Positions 53,875 to 63,499 are shown, counted from the first letter of the stretch. The stretch: 64,000 nucleotides of DNA from Candidatus Thiodiazotropha sp. 'RUGA' (GCA_016842065.1 JAEPDS010000011.1:1-64000), one strand, 5' to 3'. Program-made: numbers and translations. The notes: generated from the sequence alone by a model not told the origin.

Positions 53875-55446
53875 ATGCGTAGAAAAGTGAAAAACCTCTC
53901 ACCGGACGCCCCCCTGCTCCACCCGGACCACCCTCGCCCGGTCACACGCAGGGATTTTATCCGTCAGGGCATGCTGGCCGGTCTCGGCGCGGTCACCACC
54001 CCATCCCTGTTCGGGCTGTTCGCCAATCCCGGTGAAGCCAGAGCCGCTCTCTCGCCGGACCTGGAGACGCTGAAGAACAGCTGCGGTATCGATACCCTGG
54101 GTGGCGGCAAGATACCCTTCATCTGTTTCGACCTGGCGGGCGGCGCGAATATCGCCGGATCCAATGTCCTGGCCGGACGACAGGGCGGTCAGCTCGACTT
54201 CCTCACCACCGCCGGATACAACCGGCTCGGTCTGCCGGGTGATATGGTGCCCTCGATCGTCAATCCTGACACCAACCTGAATGATTTCATCAACAGCGAA
54301 CTGGGCCTTGCCTTCCACTCCGACAGTGCGTTTCTGCGGGGCATTCTGGAGAAGGTCTCGGTGGGCAACCGGGCCAACATCAATGGTGCGATCATTCCCG
54401 CCCGTTCGGAAAACGATACCGGCAACAATCCCCACAATCCGATGTATGCGATCAACCGTTGCGGTGCCGATGGGGAGCTGCTGACGCTGATCGGCTCCCG
54501 CAGTTCGGACTCGGGCGGCAACTCACTGGCGCCGGCGGATCAGGTGGATCCCGCCGTGCGGCCCACCAAAGTCGACCGCCCCAGTGACACCACCGGTCTG
54601 GTGGACACCGGCAAACTGGTGGGCATGCTCGACCAGGCCGATGCGGTGGCGGTGATGGAGGCGATCCAACGCATCTCCGACATGAAACTGGACAGCGTCA
54701 ACACCGGCATCTCCACCGATCAGATCGTCAAGGAGCTGGTCCGTTGTGGCTATGTGAAGAGTGCCGACCTGGTGGATCGATATGGCGATCCGGCGGCACT
54801 GGACGTCACCGCAGATCCGGACATCATCGGCCCGATCTTCACTCAGGAGGAGTTCGACAGTGATGGTGAATTCCGCAAAACCGCCTCAGTCATGAAGCTG
54901 GTCATCAATGGATATGCCGGCGCCGGCACCATCACCATGGGTGGCTACGACTACCACACCGGTGACCGTGCCGTGGGAGAGATACGGGATCTTCGAGCCG
55001 GTCGCTGCATGGGGGCCTGTATCGAGTATGCCGCACGCATCGGCACCCCGTTGATGCTGTATGTCTTCAGTGATGGCTCTGTCTCCAGTAACGGCACCCT
55101 GGACAACTCGGCCGACGGTCGCGGCAAGGGCGTCTGGACCGGCGACAATCAATCCACCGCCGCCTCTTTTTTCCTGGTCTTCAATCCAGCCGGCCAGCCG
55201 ACACTCGCAGGTGCCAGTGCCGATGAGCAACTGCGCCATCAGCAGATCGGCTTTTTCACCGCCGATGGGGCCGTGGACAACGGCTCGAGCCCGGCAGCCA
55301 ACAACGTCAATCAGCTGGTTTTGACTGTGGCACTCAACTACCTGGCGCTGCATGGCGAACAGAGTCAGTTCAGTTCCCTGTTCGGCACCAGTCTGGGAAA
55401 CGCCACCATGCTCGACAGCCTGACTGCCTTCAATCCGATCACGTAG
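53875..55446 (+). CDS. Tat-exported DUF1501-like protein, 523 aa
   Basis: Twin-arginine signal 'TRRDFIRQGMLAGLGA' followed by a hydrophobic stretch: exported folded, possibly with a cofactor. The body ('FICFDLAGGANIAGSNVLAGR', 'TMGGYDYHTGDRAVGEIRDL') resembles DUF1501-type sulfatase-like proteins; no CxxCH. The start was moved from 53770 to ATG 53875 because upstream residues are not part of a Tat signal. Third gene of the plus-strand exported cluster; its partners carry haems, so a redox complex is possible. Confidence 0.83.
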   Translation: MRRKVKNLSPDAPLLHPDHPRPVTRRDFIRQGMLAGLGAVTTPSLFGLFANPGEARAALSPDLETLKNSCGIDTLGGGKIPFICFDLAGGANIAGSNVLAGRQGGQLDFLTTAGYNRLGLPGDMVPSIVNPDTNLNDFINSELGLAFHSDSAFLRGILEKVSVGNRANINGAIIPARSENDTGNNPHNPMYAINRCGADGELLTLIGSRSSDSGGNSLAPADQVDPAVRPTKVDRPSDTTGLVDTGKLVGMLDQADAVAVMEAIQRISDMKLDSVNTGISTDQIVKELVRCGYVKSADLVDRYGDPAALDVTADPDIIGPIFTQEEFDSDGEFRKTASVMKLVINGYAGAGTITMGGYDYHTGDRAVGEIRDLRAGRCMGACIEYAARIGTPLMLYVFSDGSVSSNGTLDNSADGRGKGVWTGDNQSTAASFFLVFNPAGQPTLAGASADEQLRHQQIGFFTADGAVDNGSSPAANNVNQLVLTVALNYLALHGEQSQFSSLFGTSLGNATMLDSLTAFNPIT

Positions 55447-55475
55447 TGTGGTGCGGCAGGCCGTTGTTGTCTGCT

Positions 55476-55581
55476 AAACCGCGAATGGACGCGAATCACC
55501 GCAAAATGCCGCAAAAAATCTTTAGCAATAAGAGTTCTTTTTGCGTCGATTTGTGCTGATTCGCGTTAATATGCGGTTCAC
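55476..55581. repeat. Repeat family A, full inverted copy
   Basis: AACCGCGAATGGACGCGAAT... and ...GATTCGCGTTAATATGCGGTT, separated by about 60 partly paired bases. Directly after the Tat-exported gene; may end its transcript. Confidence 0.8.
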
Positions 55582-55633
55582 TAATCTGAGAGATTAACAT
55601 TCAAGCTGGAGAGTTGATTTCAGGGACCTGCCA

Positions 55634-56992
55634 GTGGATACGGCCAAGCACTCTATCGCGAATAAGCGACAACGATTACTCTACCCGGCGACCTTCAGCC
55701 TCGCATTGTGGCTATCCGCTTGTGGTGGCGGAGGCGGTGACGATTCCAGTAGCGCCACACCGCAGGCAACAGAGGATTGGCAGCGGAATATCCTGCTCAC
55801 CAGCCTGACCATCGACCTGCAAGCGATGCAGGGCAGCGCGGATATCCAGTTGGCGGGGTCAACCACATCCAGCGGCGCCTCCTTTGAGAGCGGTGACTTG
55901 ATCATTGCACAGGTCACTGCAAACGGCCGTCAGCTCAACTACCGAAACGAAAACGGCACGCTGCATATCGGCCTCCCCCTATCATCTGATGACGTGACAA
56001 TCTCCATCGATTACAGCCTCAACCTGCAGGGCAATTTTGATGGCTTACTGGATGGCGGTATGAGTTTCACCTGGCCCTACTACTGCGGCAATCTGTTCCC
56101 ATGCAAATCCGAGCCGGCCGAGGGAAGCAGCTATGAACTGCAGATCAATGGTGCACCAGCGGGTTCTGAAGCGATCTACCCGGCATCGATAATCAACGAT
56201 GCACCGGCTTACATGCTGGCCTGGGTGGTGGGCGATTACGCCTTCAGCAGTCTGGGAACGACCACAGCCGGTACGGAGGTCGGCGTCTACTATCCAGCGG
56301 ATCTGCAACAGCAGGCGCTCGATGGCAGTCGCTATCTGCGTGATGTGTTTGACTGGTATGAACGTACCTACGGCCCCTATCCGTTCGGTCAGTCAGTTGC
56401 CAGTGTCTCGGTCGATTGGGGACCCGGCCAGTTCGGCGGCATGGAGCACCACCCCTTCTGGCATATCGGCTCAAGCTCGATATCCGATCCATGGGTCCAT
56501 GTTCACGAAGCCGCACATGGCTGGTTCGGCAACGGTGTGCGCATCGCCTGCTGGGAGGATTTCGTGCTCTCTGAGGGCCTCGTCTCATACCTTACGGCAC
56601 GAGCTGTCAGCGAGATCGCCGGTGCGGCATCAGGTGATCAGGTCTGGGCATCTTATGCAGCGAGACTGGCCCAATTGCAACAGAGCAGTGGCAACAAAAT
56701 CGCCTGGCCGAGCGGATGCCAGCAGATTGATATTCTGCAGGATGGGCTGTTCGGTACAGCCCCCTACATGAAAGGGGCGTTCTTCTTCAGACATCTGGAG
56801 TTTTCGCTGGGGGCGGATCTGCTCGATCGGATTCTCAGAGAGTTCTTCCTTGCCTATGTTGGCACGGCGGCATCGATGGATGATCTGTTGCAGCTGGTCG
56901 AGCAGAGCAGTGGTTATGATCCTGAAGCGTGCGCCATCGCCTGGCTCAGATCGGAAGCCCTACCCAGCAGCGACAGTTGTGGTTACCAATAA
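55634..56992 (+). CDS. M1-family metallopeptidase-like lipoprotein
   Basis: 452-aa exported aminopeptidase-like protein. Lipobox 'LWLSACGGGGGDDSSS', a beta-rich N-terminal region, then the catalytic domain with exopeptidase-type 'FGGMEHHPFWH', zinc site 'HVHEAAHGWFGNG' (HExxH) and downstream Glu in 'FVLSEGLVSYL'. Fits peptidase M1. It would cleave peptides outside the inner membrane. GTG start; a weak SD. Lies between two repeat-rich gaps. Confidence 0.88.
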   Translation: MDTAKHSIANKRQRLLYPATFSLALWLSACGGGGGDDSSSATPQATEDWQRNILLTSLTIDLQAMQGSADIQLAGSTTSSGASFESGDLIIAQVTANGRQLNYRNENGTLHIGLPLSSDDVTISIDYSLNLQGNFDGLLDGGMSFTWPYYCGNLFPCKSEPAEGSSYELQINGAPAGSEAIYPASIINDAPAYMLAWVVGDYAFSSLGTTTAGTEVGVYYPADLQQQALDGSRYLRDVFDWYERTYGPYPFGQSVASVSVDWGPGQFGGMEHHPFWHIGSSSISDPWVHVHEAAHGWFGNGVRIACWEDFVLSEGLVSYLTARAVSEIAGAASGDQVWASYAARLAQLQQSSGNKIAWPSGCQQIDILQDGLFGTAPYMKGAFFFRHLEFSLGADLLDRILREFFLAYVGTAASMDDLLQLVEQSSGYDPEACAIAWLRSEALPSSDSCGYQ

Positions 56993-57102
56993 TCTCCCAC
57001 CACGAGGTGCTGCTAAAACAAACACGTTGCGCAGATTCACTTCAAGCTATATTTAAAATATCAGGGTCGCTCAGTTCGGATGAAGCGAAGCCATACGGCA
57101 GA

Positions 57103-57169
57103 TTTGGTGGGGCATGGCCCCACCCTACCATTGATTTAAAGCTGTAGGGTGGGGCCATGCCCCACCAAA
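57103..57169. repeat. Inverted pair of family B units
   Basis: Each 26-base arm (TTTGGTGGGGCATGGCCCCA.. and its exact reverse complement at 57144-57169) flanks 15 bases. Perfect 26-bp inverted repeat. Confidence 0.85.
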
Positions 57170-57361
57170 TAAGCTTGAATGAAACAACATTAAGCGCCCT
57201 GGCACTTAAGCACGATCAGTTCTAATACGAATGATCAGGTTAGTAAAAAGGCGAAACATCGCCATGATGATCGAATAAGCAAAGACCCACTGATTTTTTC
57301 CGGACAGCAGTGAGCATACGCTGAGATGACAAATCTTATAACCATCGGGAACTGCATACTT

Positions 57362-57404
57362 ATTGGCGAATAGTCGCGGTGATTGGCGTCCATTCGCGGC
57401 CAAT
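57362..57404. repeat. Repeat family A, half-copy
   Basis: ATTGGCGAATAGTCGCGGTGATTGGCGTCCATTCGCGGCC; same half-unit as at 6167. Confidence 0.75.
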
Positions 57405-57437
57405 AAGTTTCATTCCGCACACGAGCGGGGCTGCACC

Positions 57438-58184
57438 ATGTTGACGACTCGACAACTTTTCACATCGCTGCTGTTAAGCCTGATGGCCACCGGCTTAACA
57501 GCCCAGCAGACGGATCAGGGTTACACCAAAGAGCGGCAGAGAATGGTGCAAACCATTCAGCGGGAGGTGCGTCAAACCAGTGACTACCTTGAGAAGAAAC
57601 AGCTTGATGAACGGGTCATCGAAGCCTTGAAAACAGTTCCCCGGCATCTTTTTGTACCGGAAGCGCAGCGCCAATCAGCGTATCAAAACAGACCCTTGCC
57701 GATCGGCTATGGACAGACCATTTCACAACCCTACATCGTAGCCATCATGAGCGATCTGATCGCGCCTCAAGCGCAACATAAGGCGTTGGAGATCGGTACC
57801 GGCTCCGGCTATCAGGCCGCGGTGATGTCGCGTCTTGTGAAGCAGGTATTCTCCATGGAGATCGTCGAGCCTTTGGGCCAGCTTGCCAGGGAACGCCTGC
57901 AGGCGCTGGGCTATCGGAATATCGAGGTAGCCATCGAAGATGGCTATCACGGATGGGCTGCAGAGGCGCCTTTCGACATCATCATCGTTACTGCCGCTGC
58001 CAGCCATATCCCACCCCCACTGATCGAGCAGCTGAAACCCGGTGGCAAAATGATCATACCGGTGGGCAGCCGTTTTATGACTCAACAACTGTTGTTGGTG
58101 GACAAGGACCAGCAGAGTGAAGTGACCGTACGTCAGATTCTGCCGGTTCGCTTCGTACCGCTGATCAACAAGTCCGAGTTGTGA
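57438..58184 (+). CDS. pcm: Exported protein-L-isoaspartate O-methyltransferase
   Basis: 248-aa PCMT with a signal peptide ('LFTSLLLSLMATGLTAQQ'), so periplasmic, unlike the usual cytoplasmic enzyme. Family motifs 'VPRHLFVPEAQRQSAYQNRPLPIGYGQTISQP', 'ALEIGTGSGYQAAVMSRL' and 'PFDIIIVTAAASHIPPPLIEQLKPGG' are complete. It would repair isoaspartate in exported proteins, with the methyl donor issue unsolved outside the cytoplasm. The start is the ATG at 57438, not the track's 57363, which lies in a repeat. The next gene begins within its stop (GTGA). Confidence 0.9.
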   Translation: MLTTRQLFTSLLLSLMATGLTAQQTDQGYTKERQRMVQTIQREVRQTSDYLEKKQLDERVIEALKTVPRHLFVPEAQRQSAYQNRPLPIGYGQTISQPYIVAIMSDLIAPQAQHKALEIGTGSGYQAAVMSRLVKQVFSMEIVEPLGQLARERLQALGYRNIEVAIEDGYHGWAAEAPFDIIIVTAAASHIPPPLIEQLKPGGKMIIPVGSRFMTQQLLLVDKDQQSEVTVRQILPVRFVPLINKSEL

Positions 58185-60634
58185 CCAAAAAAAGCGCACC
58201 GCCCTATCTCTCACTGATGCTGCTCTCCGCATCGGCGTTGGGATACGAGCTGTTGCTGATGCGCCTCTTTTCGATCATTCAATGGCACCATTTCGCCTAC
58301 CTGGTGATCGCTCTGGCACTGCTGGGTTACGGTATCAGCGGCAGTCTGCTGACCCTTAGACCAGCCATCGTAATACGCCGCTTCAATCAACTCTATGCTC
58401 TCGCGGTTCTGCTGTTTGCCTTCAGCAGCATCAGCGGGTTCATGTTCGCGCAATCGATCAGCTTCAATATCGAAGAGTTGTTTTGGAATCCCGTCCAGAT
58501 ACTCAGACTGATTCTGATCTTTCTGCTGCTGGCGCTGCCTTTTGCCTTTGCCGCCTCAGCCATCTGTATGACATTCATGCACTATCCGCGCAACACCGTC
58601 TCAAAACTCTATGCGGCGGATCTGATCGGCGCCGGCCTGGGTGCAATCCTCACCTTGATCGCGATCTATTATGTGATGCCGCAGAACTTACTGATCGGCC
58701 TGAGTCTGACCGGCGTGCTTGCAACACTGATCGCAATCTGGGAAACGAAGATCAAGCAAAAAGTGGTTCTGCAACTGCTGACTGTTGCTTTCACAGCACT
58801 CTTTTTCACCCTCATCCCAGAGATCAAACTCAACTACTCACCCTACAAAGCGCTGGCCCAGACCCTGAATGTCAAAGGCGCCAGCATCATCGATCAACGC
58901 ACCAGCCCGCTGGGCCATCTGACCCTGGTGACCAATCCCCAGATACCCTTCCGGCATGCACCTGGACTGAGTCTGCTCAACACGGCTGAACCGCTTGAGC
59001 AGATTGGTCTGTTCATCGATGGAGACAATCTGAGTGCCATCACCCGCTATCCACAAAGTCTTGAGGAGCTGAGCTATCTCGATCAGACCACTTCGGCACT
59101 GGCCTACCATCTTAAAAAACCTGACAAGCTGCTGGTGATCGGCAGTGGTACCGGATCAGACCTGTTGCAGGCTCACTACCACCGGGTTGAATCGATCGAG
59201 GCCCTGGAACTCAATCCGCAGATCGTCGAGTTGGTCAACCACGATTACAGATCCTTCGCCGGACCGGTCTACGACAATCCGTTCACTCAACTGCATATCA
59301 AAGAGGCCAGGGACCATCTGCTGCAGAGCCAACAGCGATACGACCTGATCAAGCTCTCATTGACCGAGGGCGCCAGCGCCTCGTCATCAGGACTGTATGC
59401 ACTCAACGAGAGTTACCTCTATACCCTGGAGGCGATGCAACTCTATCTTTCCAAGTTGCGTCCTGACGGTATCCTGTCGATAACCCGATGGGTCAAGCTG
59501 CCCCCCAGGGACAGCCTGAAGCTGTTTGCAACCGCTCACCAGGCTCTCCAGTCGATGCAACTTGATCAGATCGAAAAACGCCTGCTGATGATTCGTAACT
59601 GGCAGACCAGTACGTTGCTGATCAAGAATGGTCTGTTCACAAACCGGGAGCTGGAGAAAACAGAACAGTTCTGCCGTACTCGGCTGTTTGACCAGGCTTA
59701 CCACCATCAACTGAAAGCGGAGCAGAGCAATCGCTACAATCTGCTGAGCGAAGGCAGCTTTTATCAGGCGACCCGACAAATTGCCTCAGGTGAGTTGGAG
59801 AATCTGATTGAAAACTATAAGTTTGAACTGCAGCCCGCAACAGACGATCGCCCCTATTTCAATCACTTCTTTAAATGGCAGAGTTTTATCGAAGCGCTGA
59901 AGCTGCGCGGCAGTGGCGGCATGCCGCTGATCGAGTGGGGTTATGTGGTGTTACTGCTCAGCCTGGGGATCACCGGCCTGCTCAGCGGTTTACTGATCCT
60001 GCTGCCGCTGCTGCTGATGCCAAAAAGTCCATCGCTACCCGGCAGCAACAACCAGAGAGGATCCGTGATCGGCTATTTCGGCGCCATCGGCCTGGCATTT
60101 CTGCTGATTGAGATCGGTACCATTCAAAAGTTTCAGCTGTTTCTGCACCACCCGATCTACGCCATCGCCGCATCCCTGACCGCTTTTTTGTGTTTCTCGG
60201 GCTTGGGTAGTTATCTAAGCGAACGACTCGCCGAAAAGCAGAGCTACAGACGCAGCGCCGGCAAGGCGATCGTTGTCCTGAGTCTGATCGGTCTGGGGTA
60301 TCTACTCATACTCCCTGTACTGTTTGATGCCCTCATCCACCTCCCAATGGCAATAAAAATCGCAATCTCTATCCTGCTGATTGCGCCTATGGCAATCTGC
60401 ATGGGGATGCCGTTTCCGTTGGCGATCGCCGCCATGAAGCGGAACCGGGCAGAACAGATACCCTGGGCCTGGGGAATCAATGGCTACGCATCCGTGATCA
60501 GCGCCGGGCTCTCCACAGTGATTGCCATCCAGTATGGTTTCAAAACCGTCTTACTCTGTGCAATTCTGCTCTATCTGACAGCATTGATGACATTTCCTGA
60601 CAAGTCGACTGAAGGTGACTCGTGTAAGGGATAA
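58181..60634 (+). CDS. Membrane protein with spermidine-synthase-like domain
   Basis: 817 aa: about six N-terminal TM helices (residues 10-210), a soluble Rossmann domain with a SAM-binding signature 'KLLVIGSGTGSDLLQAHY' and 'VESIEALELNPQIVELV', then about six further TM helices from residue 585 ('WGYVVLLLSLGITGLLSGLLIL'). The soluble domain resembles polyamine synthases; such fused membrane proteins exist but are of uncertain function. GTG start overlaps the PCMT stop, so the two are co-translated. Possibly supplies or transfers a methyl or aminopropyl group to the periplasm (inference). Confidence 0.82.
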   Translation: MTKKSAPPYLSLMLLSASALGYELLLMRLFSIIQWHHFAYLVIALALLGYGISGSLLTLRPAIVIRRFNQLYALAVLLFAFSSISGFMFAQSISFNIEELFWNPVQILRLILIFLLLALPFAFAASAICMTFMHYPRNTVSKLYAADLIGAGLGAILTLIAIYYVMPQNLLIGLSLTGVLATLIAIWETKIKQKVVLQLLTVAFTALFFTLIPEIKLNYSPYKALAQTLNVKGASIIDQRTSPLGHLTLVTNPQIPFRHAPGLSLLNTAEPLEQIGLFIDGDNLSAITRYPQSLEELSYLDQTTSALAYHLKKPDKLLVIGSGTGSDLLQAHYHRVESIEALELNPQIVELVNHDYRSFAGPVYDNPFTQLHIKEARDHLLQSQQRYDLIKLSLTEGASASSSGLYALNESYLYTLEAMQLYLSKLRPDGILSITRWVKLPPRDSLKLFATAHQALQSMQLDQIEKRLLMIRNWQTSTLLIKNGLFTNRELEKTEQFCRTRLFDQAYHHQLKAEQSNRYNLLSEGSFYQATRQIASGELENLIENYKFELQPATDDRPYFNHFFKWQSFIEALKLRGSGGMPLIEWGYVVLLLSLGITGLLSGLLILLPLLLMPKSPSLPGSNNQRGSVIGYFGAIGLAFLLIEIGTIQKFQLFLHHPIYAIAASLTAFLCFSGLGSYLSERLAEKQSYRRSAGKAIVVLSLIGLGYLLILPVLFDALIHLPMAIKIAISILLIAPMAICMGMPFPLAIAAMKRNRAEQIPWAWGINGYASVISAGLSTVIAIQYGFKTVLLCAILLYLTALMTFPDKSTEGDSCKG

Positions 60635-60704
60635 AAACCGCTGCCAATCCAGCCTGTGATTGATTAGAATCCCCCCCAGCAGTTATCCCCTAGGAAATCC
60701 CAAG

Positions 60705-61523
60705 ATGGAGCAACAAGCCCTCGATTTCATCGTTTGGAATGTCGACCCCACACTGATTGCCTTTGCCGGACTGGAGATCCGCTGGTATGGCGCGCTCTTC
60801 GCACTGGCCTATCTTCTGGGCTATCAGACCATCTATTGGATCTATCAAAACGATGGCCGGGATGCCGCACACCTGGAACGCCTCTCCATCTATCTGGTGA
60901 TTGCGACAATCGCCGGTGCCCGGCTGGGTCACTGCCTGTTCTATGATCCAGCCTATTTTCTGGCTAATCCGTGGAAGATACCTGCCTTCTGGGAGGGGGG
61001 GTTGGCCAGTCATGGCGGCGGACTTGGGGTAATCCTCGCCCTCTATATCCACAAACGCCAGTCCGGTGAGACCTTTCTCTGGCTGCTCGACCGCTTCGCC
61101 ATACCGACCGCACTGGTGGGGATGCTGATTCGGCTGGGAAATCTGTTCAATTCGGAAATCTACGGCAATCCAACCAATCTTCCCTGGGCCTTCATCTTCG
61201 AACGGATCGACCAGATTCCGCGACACCCGGCACAGCTCTATGAGGCGATAGGCTATGGACTGATCTTTGTCGTATTGATGCTGTTCTACCGACGCATGCG
61301 CCTCAAGATTGAGGATGGATTGATCTTCGGCATGTTTCTGATCGGCGTCTTCACCACCCGGTTTTTGGTTGAGTTTGTTAAATCAAAACAAGCCGCTTAC
61401 ACCACCGATGTCTGGTTGAGCACAGGACAGTTACTCAGCCTGCCCTTTATCGCCGCCGGTATCGTATTGATCCTTCTGGCGCTCAGAAAAAGCGGCGACA
61501 AAAAAGAACGGCAGGCAGACTGA
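60705..61523 (+). CDS. lgt: Prolipoprotein diacylglyceryl transferase Lgt
   Basis: 272-aa inner-membrane enzyme adding diacylglycerol to the lipobox Cys. Family signatures 'FWEGGLASHGGGLGVILALY' with the key His, and 'GMLIRLGNLFNSEIYGNPT', are present along with seven TM helices. The start was moved from 60660 to ATG 60705 (TAGGAAA upstream). It would process the many lipoproteins in this window. Confidence 0.96.
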   Translation: MEQQALDFIVWNVDPTLIAFAGLEIRWYGALFALAYLLGYQTIYWIYQNDGRDAAHLERLSIYLVIATIAGARLGHCLFYDPAYFLANPWKIPAFWEGGLASHGGGLGVILALYIHKRQSGETFLWLLDRFAIPTALVGMLIRLGNLFNSEIYGNPTNLPWAFIFERIDQIPRHPAQLYEAIGYGLIFVVLMLFYRRMRLKIEDGLIFGMFLIGVFTTRFLVEFVKSKQAAYTTDVWLSTGQLLSLPFIAAGIVLILLALRKSGDKKERQAD

Positions 61524-61545
61524 CGGCAGTGATTGAGATTCCGCT

Positions 61546-62580
61546 TCAGAACCTGGCTTCATAGCGGACGTTGAAAATCAGGTCCGGCACCATATCGGTG
61601 GTCAAGTTCTCTCCCAGAGAGAGATCGATATGATCACCGCCCTGCAAAGGAATGGTCCCGCCAAACGTCAGCATCACCGCTGAGCCGCCCAGCTGATCTG
61701 ATTTACTGTGATAGAAGGGTGTGTGAGCATCGATCTGGGCCTTCAGGTCCAACCACTCATAGGCCCTCCAGTTGATCCCCAGGGTACCGAACATCACAAA
61801 TTCCCGCTGGTCCTCCTCGAGCACCTTCGCCTTGCCCATCAGCAGTACACCGACATGGCCGTAGCCGCCAAACGGCCAGCCCGCCATCAGCTTGCGGTCG
61901 GAACCGGTAAACCAGATCGACAGGTCAGGCGCACCGCTTCCCAGCAGTGAGTCCTCATCCCCGGTAGGCAGCTTCAACCCCATATGCATGGAAGCCTTCA
62001 TCTCTTCATCGGCCAGGACCACTTCCCTCGAGAGCTGTAGATGGATGTCACCGATTCCGCTGACCTCTTGCTGGATGTTGACTTCAGTCACCCCATTCCG
62101 GATATAGAGATAACGCAGCTGGTTCTGCGACCAGTCATCCCGGTCAGAGTTGGAAAAGCCAAACAGGTCGTGCCAGTTCTCAATCAGACTGTCCAACCCT
62201 CCCCCCCGATGGGACAGATAGGGTACTTCGACGCCGAGCTGCCAGCCCGAGCCGATTCCCCGCTGCCAGGTCAGGGCCAGCCGGTAGGTCTCCCCATCCA
62301 GGGTCACCTGCTCACTCTCCTCGACGGTCTCCATCGAGGTGTTGGCCACATCCAGTTGCAGACTGAGGCTGTTCTGTTCATCGTCGAGTATTTCAGAGGG
62401 GGTTGCCACCGGCAGGCCATGCAGCAGGGTGAAGGGATTCATATTGCGTACATGGAAAGGCTCCGGCTGGCTGGCCAGAACCACCCCACTCCCCAGGAAC
62501 AGCAACAGCATTGACCAGATTTTGATCAAAAACAGGGAATGCCCTTCCCAGGATCGACAGAACCGGTTAGTTTTACCCAT
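61546..62580 (-). CDS. DUF3187 outer-membrane protein
   Basis: 344-aa exported beta-rich protein. After a hydrophobic signal ('MLLLFLGSGVVLAS') comes 'PFHVRNMNPFTLLHGLPVATP', the diagnostic start of DUF3187, and then repeated strands to the terminal 'YEARF'. Probably an outer-membrane barrel of unknown cargo. ATG 62580 taken; ATG 62511 just before the signal is an alternative. Converges with lgt. Confidence 0.85.
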   Translation of the reverse strand: MGKTNRFCRSWEGHSLFLIKIWSMLLLFLGSGVVLASQPEPFHVRNMNPFTLLHGLPVATPSEILDDEQNSLSLQLDVANTSMETVEESEQVTLDGETYRLALTWQRGIGSGWQLGVEVPYLSHRGGGLDSLIENWHDLFGFSNSDRDDWSQNQLRYLYIRNGVTEVNIQQEVSGIGDIHLQLSREVVLADEEMKASMHMGLKLPTGDEDSLLGSGAPDLSIWFTGSDRKLMAGWPFGGYGHVGVLLMGKAKVLEEDQREFVMFGTLGINWRAYEWLDLKAQIDAHTPFYHSKSDQLGGSAVMLTFGGTIPLQGGDHIDLSLGENLTTDMVPDLIFNVRYEARF

Positions 62581-62971
62581 GAGCTAAAGCAAGAGACTGT
62601 GTTAGGTCGACCAACATGAGGGTGGTCAACAAGGCGTTTATTCTTGTTCAGTGGTGACTGTCTGCTAAATATTACATACAACCACAAAGTAAGTAACAGC
62701 TATGACCCTAGTTTTTATAATAAATTCCTTTAATACTTGAGAGATGGCGATCAGGTAGGATTGCACAAGGCTTAACCCAGCTTCAGCGTAGCCCCAAATC
62801 ATCAGTAAACCGTAGCGAGAAACTGCGACATCACATATGATTTACCTGTTTGGGCATTTTTTACCAACTTCCAGGATCAACCTGTGACTATGATCGCAAA
62901 CGCAACACACTAATTCATATAGATTTGTTTCTTCATTACACAGTTTTATTCATGACCCGGGAAATGACATC
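62581..62971. other. Intergenic, nothing found
   Basis: 391 bases, fairly AT-rich. Promoters of the divergent DUF3187 gene and the following exported protein must be here, but I see no clear box or repeat. Confidence 0.45.
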
Positions 62972-63499
62972 TTGAAGATCTTATTCCGCACGCTATTTCT
63001 CCTCGCCTGCTGCCTCAGCCTGCCCACATGGGCCGCTGATCCTGCCCAGGCTGGCCAGGGACTGGACAAACAGGTCGAGAGCTTGAAAAAGGCAGTGATC
63101 GAGTTGAACCGAGAACTCTTCATCCTTGAGGAAGAGCTGCTGTTTCCGGGGAATACCCAGGTCTCGGTATTTCTCTCCCTGGACATCGGTACCTACTTCA
63201 AACTCGATTCCGTACAAGTGCAGATCGATAACAAGGAGCTCTCCAACCATCTCTATACAGAGCGTGAACTGAAAGCGCTGCAACGGGGTGGTGTACAGCG
63301 GATCTATCTGGGGAATCTGAAAGCGGGTACCCATGAACTGGTTGCCTTCTTTACCGGCGTCGGGCCTAAAGGCCGGGATTACAAACGAGGCGCAACCGTC
63401 AGTTTCGAGAAAGGTCTGGGACCCAAGTACCTGGAGCTTAAGATCGTCGATAGCGCGGCACTGCAGCAGCCGGATTTCGAAATCCGGGAGTGGGAGTGA
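62972..63499 (+). CDS. Exported coiled-coil protein, 175 aa
   Basis: Signal 'LFRTLFLLACCLSLPTWAAD', then a coiled-coil stretch ('GLDKQVESLKKAVIELNRELFILEEELL'), then a beta-rich domain ('FLSLDIGTYFKLDSVQVQID', 'RIYLGNLKAGTHELVAFFTG', 'GPKYLELKI'). Periplasmic. The beta part looks like a small Ig-like or carbohydrate-fold domain. TTG start with GGGAAA upstream; an ATG eight bases earlier is out of frame. Operon with the TPR gene. Confidence 0.75.
   Translation: MKILFRTLFLLACCLSLPTWAADPAQAGQGLDKQVESLKKAVIELNRELFILEEELLFPGNTQVSVFLSLDIGTYFKLDSVQVQIDNKELSNHLYTERELKALQRGGVQRIYLGNLKAGTHELVAFFTGVGPKGRDYKRGATVSFEKGLGPKYLELKIVDSAALQQPDFEIREWE

Larger units (their letters stand above)
56993..57437. other. 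Intergenic space with repeats of both families
   Basis: 445 bases with a perfect inverted pair of family B units (57103-57169) and a family A half-copy at 57362-57404 ending 33 bases before the PCMT start. No gene seen. Confidence 0.6.
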
